Assembly: GCA_020747015.1 (NCBI GenBank)
Contig: JAGTJM010000003.1
Coordinates: 806,001-870,000 of the forward strand
Direction of reading: 5' to 3'
Origin: Pyrenochaeta sp. MPI-SDFR-AT-0127
Taxonomy: Eukaryota > Ascomycota > Dothideomycetes > Pleosporales > Cucurbitariaceae
Length of the DNA: 64,000 bases
Shown here: positions 23,811 through 35,681 of the stretch, piece after piece
How the letters are laid out: the number at the start of each line of letters is the position of its first letter
Numbering within the stretch: position 1 is the first letter of the stretch
Program-made: the position numbers and the translations under genes
Notes under the pieces: generated by a model
Told to the model about the DNA's origin: nothing
The model's input: the letters and a program-made list of their open reading frames with translations, nothing else
Databases searched by the model: none

Positions 23811-25117
23811 ACTGGAAACAAGAGGACGTTGGGCACGAGCTAGACGGCGCGACCCGGGAAGACGGAGATTGGGTATAAGAATTCGATATGAAAAAGGAAC
23901 CGTCTAGGGCGGTGCAGAATAACTTTGTCGACGCGTGGTGTATGACGCTGAAGCTCGTACCCCGTAGCTGCAGCTGTGGCTCAACGGAAGTCGAAGCGCG
24001 CACACTCCACAAAAGGTCAAGAAGAAGGTTACTCGAGTAGGCCTCGCGGAGGGGCTGCACCGCCAGCTTGCTACTCAAAGCGGCCTGACCCAATGCTTGT
24101 CAGCACTGAAGCAAGTGCAGGCGCGTGGAGAATTTGTGGCTGGTTGCCGAGTTGCGTCACTTCGCAATGGCGCAGCCTTAGGCCGAGCAATGGTAAGCCT
24201 GACCGTGGGCTCCACAAGAGACGCGACGAGGGCTAGCACAGACGGGCGAAGGAAGACACGGCATCTTGAGCGCTTGGCTGCGCATCTGTCTTATGTACAC
24301 ATTGGACTTGTTGCTCCACAGACGCACTGCCGCTGCTGCAACTGGCTGCGAAACACACTCCCCCCACTTGGCCAGTCTGCCCCTCGTCTTCGGAACGGCC
24401 ATCGGAAACGCTTTCATGCCACCGCAACCGTCTGCCCTGCCCCCAAACACCCGCTTGTTCGGCCAAACACTCCACCTTGGCAGCGAGGACATGGCTCGTC
24501 TCTAGCAAGGAACACTTGCTGGTGACCATGTTCTGGCCCCGAGCCAAGAGCCTCTGATCCCACTACTACTGTCTTGACTTCAGTCCTCGATCAAATTCAA
24601 ATGCCAGACTCGTCGCTACGTCACTACCTCAGAAATCTGCTTCTGAAGGGCGAGCACGGCCGGCCGGACGTTACTCATGTGAATCAACATGAGCTTCGTC
24701 TCGCATTTGCCTTCAGCCCTTGTCTGACACTCTCCCGTCCTCGCATTACTTCCCTGTTCTGTCTTCTGCGTATACGTATCGATGGATGCACGTGCACAAC
24801 CAATATGAGCCTGCACCCGGCAGAGAGGCGCCTTCTTTTCACTTGGATTTGTCTTGTTGTGCTACCTAGAACTTTGGAAAGGGATATACAGTGTACGAAT
24901 ACACAGACTAATGTGTCAAAGATATGTTGTAAATTGTCCCCATAAACGCCGGCCCTGCATCCCTTCCATTGCCTGCCAAGGCAGGCATTTCACATTCTTA
25001 CATGAAGCAAATTTAGTCCCATCCCTGACGCCAGCCTAATGACCAGACCACACACCGCTTGGCAAAAAAGTCTGAATACGATATCTTGGTGACAATGTGT
25101 AGTCAGATGACCGCAAC
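23811..25117. other. Intergenic, about 1.3 kb, no gene recognised
   Basis: Overlapping frames of 100-142 codons occur on both strands between 24.1 and 24.55 kb, but they are rich in Arg, Cys and His and show no motif. This is the upstream side of the PX gene and the 3' side of ars2. Confidence 0.4.
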
Positions 25118-27916
25118 TCAATAATTGAGCTCTCCACTACCTCCGCCGCCCACAGCATCCAGATCTTCATAGCTCTTGATTGATCGACCTTGCACAGATT
25201 GGACAGGGCCAGGGCCACCCTCGCCATATCGCTGGGGACCGGGCCTTCCACCGCGTGGTGGAGGCGTCAAACGGCCGCCACTGGTACCATTAGGTCGGTT
25301 ACGACCATCGCGGGGTTGCCTATCATATGGTCCAGTTCGGTTGTTGAAGCGATGGCCACCTCGTCGCATCGGTCCGCCTCGATCATCATGAACGGCATTA
25401 GGGTCCCAGTTCCCACCCATAGCAGGATTGAAAAGAGCACCCAGGTTGAGGCCATTCTGCATCCCGTTGTTCCCCGCCATAGCTAGGCTCATGTTGGCGA
25501 GGTTGAAGCCACGTGGTGTACCAGTGGCTTGGACGTGGTTGCCCATGGGGAAGTGGCCGTTGCTGTTGGCGTCGCTGCGAGACGGGGCGATATGCGCAGG
25601 ATCCACAACGTAGCTATTGACAAGTCGGAGCTTTACTATAATTAGCCAATGCACGTCTTGAACCATGCCTGGAAGTACTCACATCTTTCTGTAGCTTCTC
25701 AAGCCATTCGGGATGGCGCTTCTCAACGTGCTTGCGCCAGAAATGCTGTCCCTTAAATAGCTTTGTGCACTCTGGCACTTTGCAACGCCACTTGGACTCA
25801 TCTTCTTGCTTGACGTATCGCGCCATTTCATCTTCAATAGCTTCTTCTAGCGGTTTGCCACCAAGCTTCCTGATGTCAACATTCTCAGGCTCAAGAAGCT
25901 GAAGGAGCTTCTCCTCGTAGGTCTTGACCCAATTGAAAGCTCGCTGAAGCTGTTGTTGATTCTTGCCGCTCAGCTTGAGGGGTTTCCTTTCTTCAACTGG
26001 GCTGCCTTCACCATTCTCGCCATCTCCAGAAGACTCTTGCTTCCTGTAAGGAAACAGGGCACCAGTGGCGGTAGCTCTGGCGGTAGCTTTTGCTGCAGTG
26101 GTCAGACTGGCGCGAGGACGGCGAAGATGCCCACCAGCACACTTGCGGATCAATTCGTGGACTGAGTCGCTCTCAAATACGCAGAAAAAGCAGAAGTTAT
26201 GCACTCGTCGAAGGTACTCGATGAGGAGATCAAGCTTCTTCTTCTTGACCAACAGCTCCTCATCGTCAACTTCGTCATCATATGCACCTTCTTCATCTTC
26301 CATTGATTCATCCTCGCCCTCTTCCAGTTCTTCTGGATCTCGCTCCTTCTTGGGGGGTGCGGGCGCATTTGCGGGCGGCTGGAGCCAGCCTTTGGAGCGA
26401 AGATCCTCGACTCGCTGCTCCACCTTGCTTGCACCATCTATATCGACAGCTTGTTCTTCGTGATGCTCCTTAAGCTCGGCGTCTAGCTTTCGGACAAGTC
26501 GCTCAGCTAGCTCTAAATCACGCTCGATCCGCTCAGGAGCAGAGAAGAGGTCCCAGAGCGCCTTTTTGCGAGGAGCCGCTGGTGGTTCGTGGATACCGAC
26601 ATGGCATGTGAAGTTTCCGCGAACGTCGTCCTGGACAGTCTTGCCGTTGAGGGCTTCGAGAGCCTTCTGTGCAGTACCCTGAGGCCCCTGTATGGATTCA
26701 GGCTTAGAGTCGTCCACGGCGCCGTCTTCGCCATCATCGTCGCGTGCATCACCACGATCATCGATAAGCATGGGCTGCTCATCACTCGGGTGGAGGATGA
26801 CCCAGCCAATACGATGGCACTTCTTCAACGGGTTGGGATCGCTCATGCTAAGCCACTTGAAGCCACCAGGGCCATCACCAAGATGTTCTTTGCAAAACTC
26901 TTCGACCTTCTCGCGGTTGACGGTGGGTGCGATCGTCTTGATGAGTAGAGTGGGCTGGAACGCAGACTCGTCGCGAATCTCGCCACCTTTACAGGGTAAG
27001 AGATCACCTACACCTAGAACTTCGTTGGCGGCTGTGGTTTCGCCCTCTTCCTTCTCAACGATACCACCAGCGCCATTCGAGTCGTTCTTGTAGATGCCTT
27101 CGAGCGTGAACTCATCGAAATAGCCCTCGTCTAGCTGTCGCTCCCAGTCAGCGTAGATGGCATGGCGGTAGCCGCGCAACTTCTCCTTGAAGGCCAGGTC
27201 GTATTCGGGATCATAACGCTCCTTGAACCATTCCTCGCCCTTGTGCTTGTCGACAAAAGTCTTGGCCATCTGGACTTGAAGCTTTTCCTTGTACTCATCA
27301 TATGCAGCTTGGATCTGCTCACGTTCCTTGCCACGTTCCTCTCGAGCCTCACGCTCACCCTTGAGGACAGGCTTGCGACCACCATTCTTTGCGCGCTCCT
27401 TTTCCTCCTTCATAACCTGCTCAACACGCCACCACTCGGCGAAGTAGTTGAATCCGACTTGATATTCGAGGTTCATGGGATTCGGAATCGGGTTGGTTGT
27501 GAAGGTTGGTGCGAAGTTGTCCTGGCCAGGTACATAGCGGTCTATGCCAGCTTGCACGGGCGGAGGGGAGGAGCGTCGCCGATTTCCGTCGCGACGTGGC
27601 TGATCATAGTCGCGGGCACGATCTGGCTGGTAGCGGTCGATATTCTGAGGCGAGCGCGAGCGCCGCCTGGCAGTTCTTCGGTCACCGGCAGCTGTGAAGA
27701 ACATGGTCAGTTGACTTGACGCTGAGAGGAGTACTTGGCTCAAGCATAACGAGGGAACGTGATGTATGAGTCGAGTAAGTATACTGCGACTTACCTGGCG
27801 AGCGTCGTCTATACGAGTCAACAGGCGGCCTGGACTCCTCTCGAGTAGCACTGCAGATCATCAGTATTGCTTGTGAGTAGGGACTTGTCGAGACGAGCGT
27901 ACGCGTAGGAATCCAT
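25118..27916 (-). CDS. Ars2/SERRATE-type zinc finger protein (Pir2-like)
   Basis: Nuclear protein linking the cap-binding complex with RNA degradation and silencing, related to animal ARS2 and fission yeast Pir2. Exons predicted are 27916-27903, 27850-27795, 27691-25683 and 25630-25118, giving 863 aa. The first coding exon is only 14 nt; its join rests on GTACGC/TGCAG sites and gives MDSYA joined to ATREESRPP. The next join gives RRRSPAAGDRR. An Arg/Ser-rich N-terminus precedes the SERRATE/Ars2 N-terminal region (GFNYFAEWWRVEQ). An RRM-like section contains PTLLIKTIAPTVNR and GGFKWLSMSDPNPLKKCHR. The signature C2H2 finger is CKVPECTKLFKGQHFWRKH. The C-terminus is Gly/Arg/Pro-rich. Family is firm; the first exon is less so. 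Confidence 0.88.
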
Positions 27917-28743
27917 TGTTACGGATTAGTAAACTGTACAAGCTGTGTATTGTGTATGATGTATGGTGATGGGGGCGGATCGTGGAGCCGAGGCTGGCGG
28001 TGTTCAGGAGGGTCGAAGGATGCGCAATGAGTCGATCATATGCGCAATACAGGGACGCGCTGTTTGCTCGGACGCGCAATCTCGCCGGGAGGATGCAGCG
28101 TGTGGAAGTCGGCGCTCGAGGCGCAATCGGGTCGGGCAGCTGTTTGCCATGATGGCTCCGGTTAGAGAGAGGACAAATAAGGGACAAGAAGACGATGACG
28201 GGGGGCGCGGTTAGTAAAGAGGAGGAAGCGGATATGGAAGAATTGAACAAGAAGACGACGGCGCCCGATGCGAATGACCGCACGCGAGCCGCGCCGCAAG
28301 AAGAGAAGGTCAGAGGTATAGCTCGAGTATGGCGGAGCGCATGGCCACGCGAACAAAGCTGTGGGAGCTATGGAGATAGCTGTACAAGAGGGAAAAGGGT
28401 ACGAACAAGGGGCAGTAGGAAGGACGAGCAGCTGGTGCACTCACGATGTGCTAAAGTGTCTCCCGGGCAGAACGATGCCAGTAGAGGTGGAGATGGAAGA
28501 GTGAAGGGTGGTGAGGTTGGTCGCGGCGGCTGGGACAGGGTGAAACGGGCCTAGTCCTGGGAACGGCTCTAACGGCTTACCGTGATTGGCGGATGCATCC
28601 TCCCGTAGACTAGGAGAACGCATCGCGAGATGTAGACCTGCAGAGATATATATATGACCTCCATTAACCTCAGTCCTCAAGTCGTTGCAGTCTCACCCAG
28701 ATACCCGGAAGACCGAGTCCCATTGAACTAGCACACCCTCAAT
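27917..28743. promoter_or_regulatory. Divergent promoter region of ars2 and tspO
   Basis: An 827-bp region between divergently transcribed genes. It contains long open frames on both strands that look accidental. A (TA)n-type ATATATAT stretch near 28650, about 95 bp upstream of the tspO ATG, could be its core promoter. Confidence 0.4.
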
Positions 28744-29450
28744 ATGACGAGCTATATCCCCTCCCTGACATTGCCGAGCTTCGCGTTCGAGAACCCAGCT
28801 GTAGCCATTCTCCTTCCCGTGGTTTGCGGAACAGCAACTGGATTCGCCATCAGCCGTAAGTTTTGGTGTCCAGCTCGATTGTGCAGACACAGCTAAGATA
28901 GAGCAGCGAGCGTCTCTCAGACCACATACCGTACGCTCAAGCAGCCACCGCTACACCCACCTGGCTACGTCTTTGGCCCAGTATGGACCGCACTGTATAC
29001 CACCATGGGCTACACTGCTTATCGTGCCTACACAACTGGCATATCCTCCATTAACCCTGAGACTGTCGCCCTTGCAAAGGTAGAACCTCCAGCAACATTT
29101 TATCACCTGATCTAATATGACGTAGCATGGAGCCACCCTCTATACCATTCAGCTCGCCTTGAATCTTCTATGGACGCCTCTCTACTTTGGCATGGGCCGT
29201 CCAATTGCTGCAACTGTCGATATTCTCGCACTTGGTGGCACAGTAGCTTACCTGACCAACATTTGGGGTCAGGTGGACCCAACTTGCGGATGGCTTCTTG
29301 CCCCGTATCTGGCTTGGTTGAGCTTCGCTACCTATCTCTGTGTAAGCAAACCACCGCTTTAATTTTGAGTTCAAGAGCCTAATTGCTGAACAGGCCGGAT
29401 CTGGTTATCTTAACAACTGGGACTTCAGGGCCGCCATGAAGAAGGATTAA
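28744..29450 (+). CDS. tspO: TspO/MBR (translocator) family protein
   Basis: Small five-helix membrane protein of the tryptophan-rich sensory protein / peripheral benzodiazepine receptor family, usually in the outer mitochondrial membrane and linked to tetrapyrrole or sterol binding. Exons are 28744-28855, 28907-29079, 29126-29341 and 29394-29450, giving 185 aa, in the normal range. The loop signature KQPPLHPPGYVFGPVWT is intact, followed by LNLLWTPLYFGMGRP and DPTCGWLLAPYLAWLSFATY. The short last exon encodes AGSGYLNNWDFRAAMKKD. Five hydrophobic segments are visible. The first ATG with a good signal-anchor start was chosen. The exact ligand is unknown. Confidence 0.93.
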
Positions 29451-30114
29451 AGATATAGTTTCAATTTCGAAGTAGAAAAAAATGCTGGAAACCCTCACGT
29501 AATTGTAATCTGTAAAGTACAACTACAAAAGTTTTTACCCATAGTACATTCGGTCTCTGTCTAATGAGTGTTCCTCCTATCTTTGTGCTCACTCCTCTTT
29601 TACTCTGATCTTAGTTGCCCAATAGTCAGTCTTTCTCAGACAGACCGCAACCCTACTCTGAGACAGACATTTTCTTAAGAAATGGATCGAAATGAAGATC
29701 TAGTTAGACCACTGAGAAGAATAGAATGCACAGATTTATAATGGGTTCATTGAATAGAGATTTGCCAAGTATAGAGTGAGGTCCTTTTTGGCCGTAAATT
29801 TGGTTTGTATGACACAAGTTCCTTTAGAAACATAGTAATCTGAGGTGTGAGAAGAAGTGAAGAACTAGTGCCTAGTAAGTGGTTGCTTTGGAAATCGCCA
29901 GTCGCGATACGCAAGGTAATATGGGGTCTCAGGCGGGAGGAGAGCCACTCGAGGGAAATACTTCTTACAAGAATTGAATACACGATAAAAGAAGTCAACA
30001 GATTAGAGAAAGGTAGCAGAGACTGCTGTTGTATTCATAAATATCCATTATGTACCATAGATCTACAATATAAATGTGGATTCGAAATAGGCCTTCTAAA
30101 TGTATACTCATTAC
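29451..30114. other. Intergenic between convergent genes
   Basis: A 664-bp AT-rich gap holding the 3' ends of tspO and the amino acid permease. No gene recognised. Confidence 0.45.
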
Positions 30115-31911
30115 TTAAGCAATCCAGAACCATACCTTCTGGGCAAAGTTCTTTGGCTGCGGCCCTGGAAGATCATCCTTGCACAAGAAATCCATCTCCT
30201 TCTTGCCCGTCATAACATCAATGTTTTGTATTTTGATCGCAAACGGTGTTCTGTAAAAGATCTTGTGTCCCGCATAAAGTGCGAGGAAAATTGGAATCGT
30301 AATATATGCAGCCAAAAAGTCGGACACGGCCCATTTGCTCGGAACAAATACTTGGAAGCCGTTGGTGAGGGTGAGGAGCGAGACAACACCAAGGACAACG
30401 TAGGTAGCGTATGGTTGAAGGGATGTGCGGTACGGAAGCGCGGAGAGCATATGGTTGAACTCCATAGCTTTGCGGAAGCGAATGTAGGTGATCATGACTA
30501 CGATCCAAGCGATGAAACCAGAGATCGTAGAGATATTGCTGAACCATAAGAATACCTGTGCACCAGTATTGGAGACGTTCAAGTATGCGAGGAGACCAAT
30601 GGCCCATGTGGCTAGAACAGCCAAGTATGGTACACCCTTCTTGCTTGTCCGGCCGAAGATCTTGGGAGCTTCGCCATTCAAAGCCATGCCATAGAGAACA
30701 CGGGAGCCAGAGTACAGAAAGGCGTTTCCGGCAGACCAGGCAGATGTCAGGACGGCAGCGTTAACAACGTGGTTCAAGCCAGTGATTCCAGCTCGTTGGA
30801 TACCAATAACGAAAGGAGATGCAGAGGCGTTGGAGCTACCGCTAAGCAATCTCGGGTCGTTAGATGGAACGACGACGCCGATGATGAAGGATCCAAAGCC
30901 GTAGAAGATAGCAAGACGCCAAACGAAGCGGCCGGCAGCCTTGGGGATGTTTCGGCGAGGCGCAATAGTCTCTCCGGCAGCAAGAGCAATCAGCTCAGGC
31001 GAGGTGATGAAAGCAAAACCAGCCCGAACAAAGGCCGTCCAGTAAGCCAAAAACCGTCCGGAGTTCCCCTCCGCTATGTAGGGTTTGAAGGCTCCTGGAT
31101 CGTTCCAATACCGGAATCCAAGTCGTCCTTGATCATTTGGACTTCCTCCAAGCATGATGACAAATCCAAGGATAATGAGACCCATGATTGTTATGAATTT
31201 AATGGAAGCGAACCAGAATTCTGCCTCTCCAAAAACCTCAACAGCTACAATATTGAGGAAGAGGACGAGGACGAGGAAAATGGTAATCCAAACGGCGTTG
31301 TGGACAGGCGTCTCCCAATAATCCAGAAGAATGGCTCCGGCGGTTGCCTCGGCGGCGACCAAAATGGCGTATGCATACCTTGACCAATGTTAACATATGT
31401 AATGAATTCAATTAATAATGAGTTGACTCACCAGTAATTCCATCCAGCAGCAAAAGCTAGACTTGGGTCCACGAATCGCTTGACAAAGTATGGGATCGTG
31501 ATACCCTTCATTGGAAGATATGTGACAATTTCCGCAAGATTGTTCATGACATTCCAGACCACGATCATCATGGAAAGGTATGCCATGAAGAGCGGCGCAG
31601 GGCCAACCAGAGCAAGAATTGATCCAGATCCGATGAAGAGTCCAGTTCCGATAGCACCTCCAAGAGCTCTGAAGGTTTGTTAGTATCCAAGTTAAGTCTG
31701 CGGGAAGTTTTGAGTGAACGTACAAGAATTGAATATGTCGGCTCTTCAACCCACGATGTGTGTCTCCTCCTCTTCCAGTAGCCTCGCCGACGGTAGCGGC
31801 ACCGTGAACAAACGGCTCTTCATAGACAGGACTCTCCTTCTCATATCCATAAGGCACAGCATCTTGACCCTTCTCAGGGTCACCTCCGTCAACGATGTGG
31901 TGGTTCGGCAT
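30115..31911 (-). CDS. Amino acid permease, AAT/YAT family
   Basis: Plasma-membrane amino acid/proton symporter of the fungal APC superfamily. Exons are 31911-31724, 31668-31432 and 31378-30115, giving 562 aa. The joins restore the TM1 signature LALGGAIGTGLFIGSG and AGWNYWYAYAILVAAEATAG. About 12 transmembrane segments are visible. The conserved FITSPELIALAAGE motif is present near mid-protein, and the C-terminal cytosolic tail ends QKVWFWIA. The N-terminal about 60 residues are soluble and acidic. The ATG at 31911 is the first in frame with this N-terminus. Substrate range cannot be read from the sequence. Confidence 0.92.
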
Positions 31912-33182
31912 GATATCAAGTTGATAATGCAAGTTTGGAAGAGCTTTTGGTCGCCACGCCCCAGTCCTGCACAAAACCTGGGCCCAGGTCGCGTATTATA
32001 TAGAAAGACCACCTCGCAACGAGGAAGTCGGATTGGAGGCTGACCATGATAGCAGAATTTTCACCATCTGATGGCACCGGCGCGTCTCACGGTAAGCCCA
32101 GTTCGGGGTGGCCAAGTTGGGACTTGTGAGTAGATCACGCTACGGGCAGTCTGGGGAACCAATTACCATCACGTAATGACTGGAGCCCTGGTGGAAGCTG
32201 CGGGGGAAATCGCCTCATCAGCAGGTGGAGGTTACACCAACTACATTTTTGCTGTGACGATGTTGTGCGTGCATGTTCGCATTGTTGCGGCTTTTGCAAG
32301 AGGCATCTTGGGCACTGGCCAACGAGCGGCTGGCGAGCCTACTTTTCAGGAGTGCCGATGTGCGGAATTGAGGTGTTTAAGTCTTGAGCCGAAGGGAGCC
32401 GCGATCTATGGGATGAGGCTCAAAGCTTACGCGAGCCGCAACAGCGGCATTCTTCTGGAACTAGGCACTAGAAGGATTTGGGCTTGGACCGTACCCGCCG
32501 ATGGTTTGCGAAATGGATATGGGTAGCAATGGGGCATTGATGCGGGATGAGGGACTGCGGGACTCTACAGCCTAATCTGGGGTCGTGGGGAAGAGACAAT
32601 GTTTCTTGAATGGACGCCATCATGAAGCAGCAAGCAAGCGGTACTGAAAATTTGTTCATGGAGGCTGAAAAGCGACCGTCTAGTCCCGCGGATTGGTGAA
32701 GTCCAAGTTTTCATCTTTCACAGCTCTCCAAGCCCACATACTTACTTTCTTATCAAGCTTCACCCACAACAGACAGTGTTATCTCAGTGCCTCCTTTTCA
32801 GCGAGATAACCAAACGTAAGATTAATACAAGTACAGGGTTCCAGGTGCGTGAACTAAAGAACGCTTTTAGTGGGTCTATGGTGGATACATCGGCTTCAGA
32901 TACGGAGATTTGGATTCAACCCCACTGCAGGTCCACTCCGACTGAAGAACACAATTCCTTACCCATGTACATATAGCTTAAAGTCAGTACATGAACAGAG
33001 AGTCTAATCACTATCTCGAACTGTCCTGTTCCATGCAATGGACGATCTGCGATGGCTTTGCCACTTGAACCGAACACGCCGAAAACCAAACGTCATCATC
33101 TCCTCGTCAGCTCAAGCTCACAACCTGGCCGTTGTCACAGTAGAGTCTAAACAAGACACTACACTGCAGATATCAGAAAGCC
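31912..33182. other. Intergenic, 1.3 kb, divergent promoter area
   Basis: It lies between the minus-strand amino acid permease and the plus-strand GH88/105-like gene. No gene is recognised; a 117-codon frame at 32176-32526 has no motif. Three GATA-factor-type sites cluster near 32.75-32.81 kb. Confidence 0.45.
32750..32809. promoter_or_regulatory. Cluster of three GATA-factor-like sites
   Basis: HGATAR matches are seen at 32750-32755 (reverse), 32779-32784 (reverse) and 32804-32809 (forward), spaced about 20-30 bp. Fungal nitrogen regulators of the AreA/Nit2 type favour such close sites. It sits about 370 bp upstream of the GH88/105-like gene and 840 bp upstream of the amino acid permease. 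Short motif, so chance is possible. Confidence 0.3.
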
Positions 33183-34336
33183 ATGATACCATCGACTATC
33201 ATTGACAAGGTTTTAGTACAAGCGCAAGAATCTGCAACACATAGCTGGGAATACGGCGCTGTTTGTGAAGCACTCTTCGAGTACCACAATCCTGAACTTA
33301 GCGCTTTCCACCATTCATTCCCCGCGGACCAGATACTAACATTGAGTGTCGAGGACATTTCAGCGTTAAAATATGCAAGATCCTTCATCCACACATATAG
33401 TACGACGCTTTGTGATGGGAACGGTGTATCAACTCTCATGCGTTCATTCACGTGAAAAGTCTGTGTATATTTACAGAATGACTAGGTTCTTCAGCAGATC
33501 CTGTATCCCTCGGTATATCCGCATTGCTTCTCAGCAAAAATGAACCACGATATCTCAGAGCAGCGGCACGCCAACTACAGCACCTCCTCCATAATGTCCC
33601 ACGTTACACGAACGGCGCAATCTCACACCGCAAGGCTAGTCCCTCTCTGTGGGCAGACTATGTCTATATGGTCCCTCCTTTTCTTGCATACTACGTTGTC
33701 TTCAATGATGATGTAGTTCTGGTACAGGAAGCGGTGCGACAGCGCGAGTTATACTGTGACGTACTGTCTACGGCGAAGGGGCCTTGGAAGCATATTGTCA
33801 ATGCAGATGGCTGCAATTCAAACGCGAAGTCGGATTCAGAACTATGGAGTACTTCAAATGGGTGGGCTGTTGCGGGAATGGCGCGAGTACTGGCTACGAT
33901 CCGACAATCTAGGTTTTCGGACGAGACAAAGAACGAACGGGCTGTGCTGGTACATATGATTAGGCAAATCCTCAATGGTGCTATGGCATTCGATACTGAT
34001 AAATCGGGTCTTGTGCGCAATTACATTGACGATGGGGCCTGGTTTGGTGAGGTATCTGGAACTGCGTAGCTCGCTGCTACTGCATTCAGAATGGCGAATC
34101 TTGAGGCTGGGACGTTTGGCAAGACATACACCGAGTGGGCGATGCAGAAGAGAGATGTGATAACTTTGTGTATTGATCATAATGTGGGTATCGTAAAACC
34201 AGTTGTTAATCCGCTCAATGAGCGCCAGAGAACGCCTCTAAAAAGTATAAGTCCAGAGGGTCAAGCTTTCGTGGTACTGCTATATGCTCCATGGAGAGAC
34301 TGGAAGAGCGTAACCAAGGCAAACGACGCTTCCTAA
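33183..34336 (+). pseudogene. GH88/GH105-like glycoside hydrolase with in-frame TAG
   Basis: Six-hairpin glycosidase of the unsaturated rhamnogalacturonyl/glucuronyl hydrolase type (YteR/Ugl-like), which cleaves products of pectin lyases. It has no signal peptide, so is probably intracellular. Exon 1 is 33183-33423. A 62-bp intron ends at 33485, and exon 2 runs on to 34336. The join gives CDGNGSSADPVSLGISALLL. Family motifs are SPSLWADYVYMVPPFLAYY, with the catalytic-type Asp, and WSTSNGWAVAGMARVL. The frame is cut at 34067-34069 by TAG directly after EVSGTA. The same frame continues for 89 codons with family-like sequence (LAATAFRMANLEAG...) to a TAA. No intron fits around the TAG. Likely a recent nonsense allele, a sequencing error or readthrough. 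Confidence 0.72.
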
Positions 34337-34472
34337 GGAGATTCGTGGGACGGAACGGGCCGGACTACACCGGTAGACAGTCGAGTAAACATTTTGGTTT
34401 AGATATAGCCCAGAGCGGGTCCCTCTTTGTTCGCAGTGTGCGGCTTCTATAGAGAGCGATATGTGGCTCCTA

Positions 34473-35681
34473 TCATCGTAGATGAGCTGGACTCGGACCG
34501 TTTCCCTCAATCCTTCTCTCCTCCATTGACCCATCGCGCGAGGGCATATTCTTTCGAACAGGTGATTGCTTCGGGGCCTGCAGCTCGATCGTTTGCAGCT
34601 GGCCGTCCACTACAGCTCTCGAAATCCTCACAGAATGTCGACCGAACCGATTTTCGCGATCTTCGTCCTTCTCCTCCCAAAAGCTCTCCCAGCCAGCGAA
34701 GATGGGCAGAGCAAGCAATAGCAGCGGCAAGAATTGTCCAAAACCCCATTCGCTTTCGCTCCCCTGGATGTTGACATTGGGCGTACCGAGAGCCTGTGTG
34801 TGCTTCAGTCCGCCTCCAGCCATCCATATACCGTAGATCGAGTAGATCGGTGCTACAATCCAAGTTCGAAAGGCGGCTCCAACGTACCACCACCACTGCC
34901 TGCGCTCGCTGGTATCCGCTGGGTCTTTGAACAAGTACATAGCGAGAATGACCGTAATGTGTCCGCCGATGGCACCGACGATGAGCGAAGCCCACTTTCC
35001 TCCGAAAGCAGACTTGAGAGGTGGCCGTTCGCCTTTGAAGAAGCAAGCCAACGAAGTGGAGAGGTCCAGGCCAGCTAAATCGTATGAATAGGCAACGAAA
35101 GACGTGTATCCAAGTAGTCCAAGATTGCCCAACATGAAGAATATACGGGGTAGATTGATCCACCTGTTTTTGACGAAATAGTTGCGTAGCGCAACGACCG
35201 TGAGGAGATGTGTTACGGTTGTGAGAAATGCGAGCTCCGTTACGATTTGAAAGTGGTAGACCGAGAGTTGGCAGTGCTTGATCATTGCCGTAAACTGGAT
35301 CGCTAGGCCCGTGAGGAGCTGTGTGTCAGCTAATGAGAGGAGGTTCTTGCTCAGCACGCGTGACCAAAAGGCTGGTGATCGCCAGTAAGGACCATTGTAA
35401 TCAAGCGTGAATTTGGTTTTGTCCTTGGTAAACCATCGTCTTCCCAGATTGACAATGTGCTCGTAGCGATCTAGGAAGATGACTGTAAAGGCAATCAAGA
35501 AAGCGAGACAAGTTGTTGCCAAAAACCCGAGAACAACCTGTTACTCGTCAGTGAACTTCTCTGATGCCGCACAAGACATACATACCCCAACGCCAGCGAT
35601 ATCTGGATTCGCTTCGACAATCTGATTCCTCGCAGCGCAATTTGGGTGCGATTCGGCGCAGTCGAAAACTTTCCAACCCAT
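34473..35681 (-). CDS. Uncharacterised multi-spanning membrane protein
   Basis: Exons are 35681-35586 and 35537-34473, giving 386 aa. The 48-bp intron is phase 0 and joins IAGVG to VVLGFLATTCLAFLIA. I do not recognise a characterised family. The short N-terminus holds two cysteines (MGWKVFDC and NCAAR). About seven hydrophobic segments follow between residues 33 and 325, and an acidic/basic cytosolic tail (WEEKDEDRENRFGRH) ends the protein. A conserved-looking WWWYVGAAFRTWIVAPIYSIY lies between segments. Similar proteins are, from memory, annotated only as fungal integral membrane proteins. It ends 136 bp from the GH88/105-like gene, convergently. Confidence 0.8.

Noticed and set aside
24097..24547. 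Overlapping frames of 104-142 codons on both strands
   Set aside because: Compositionally odd translations, no motif, and no splice support; typical of chance frames in GC-rich spacer.
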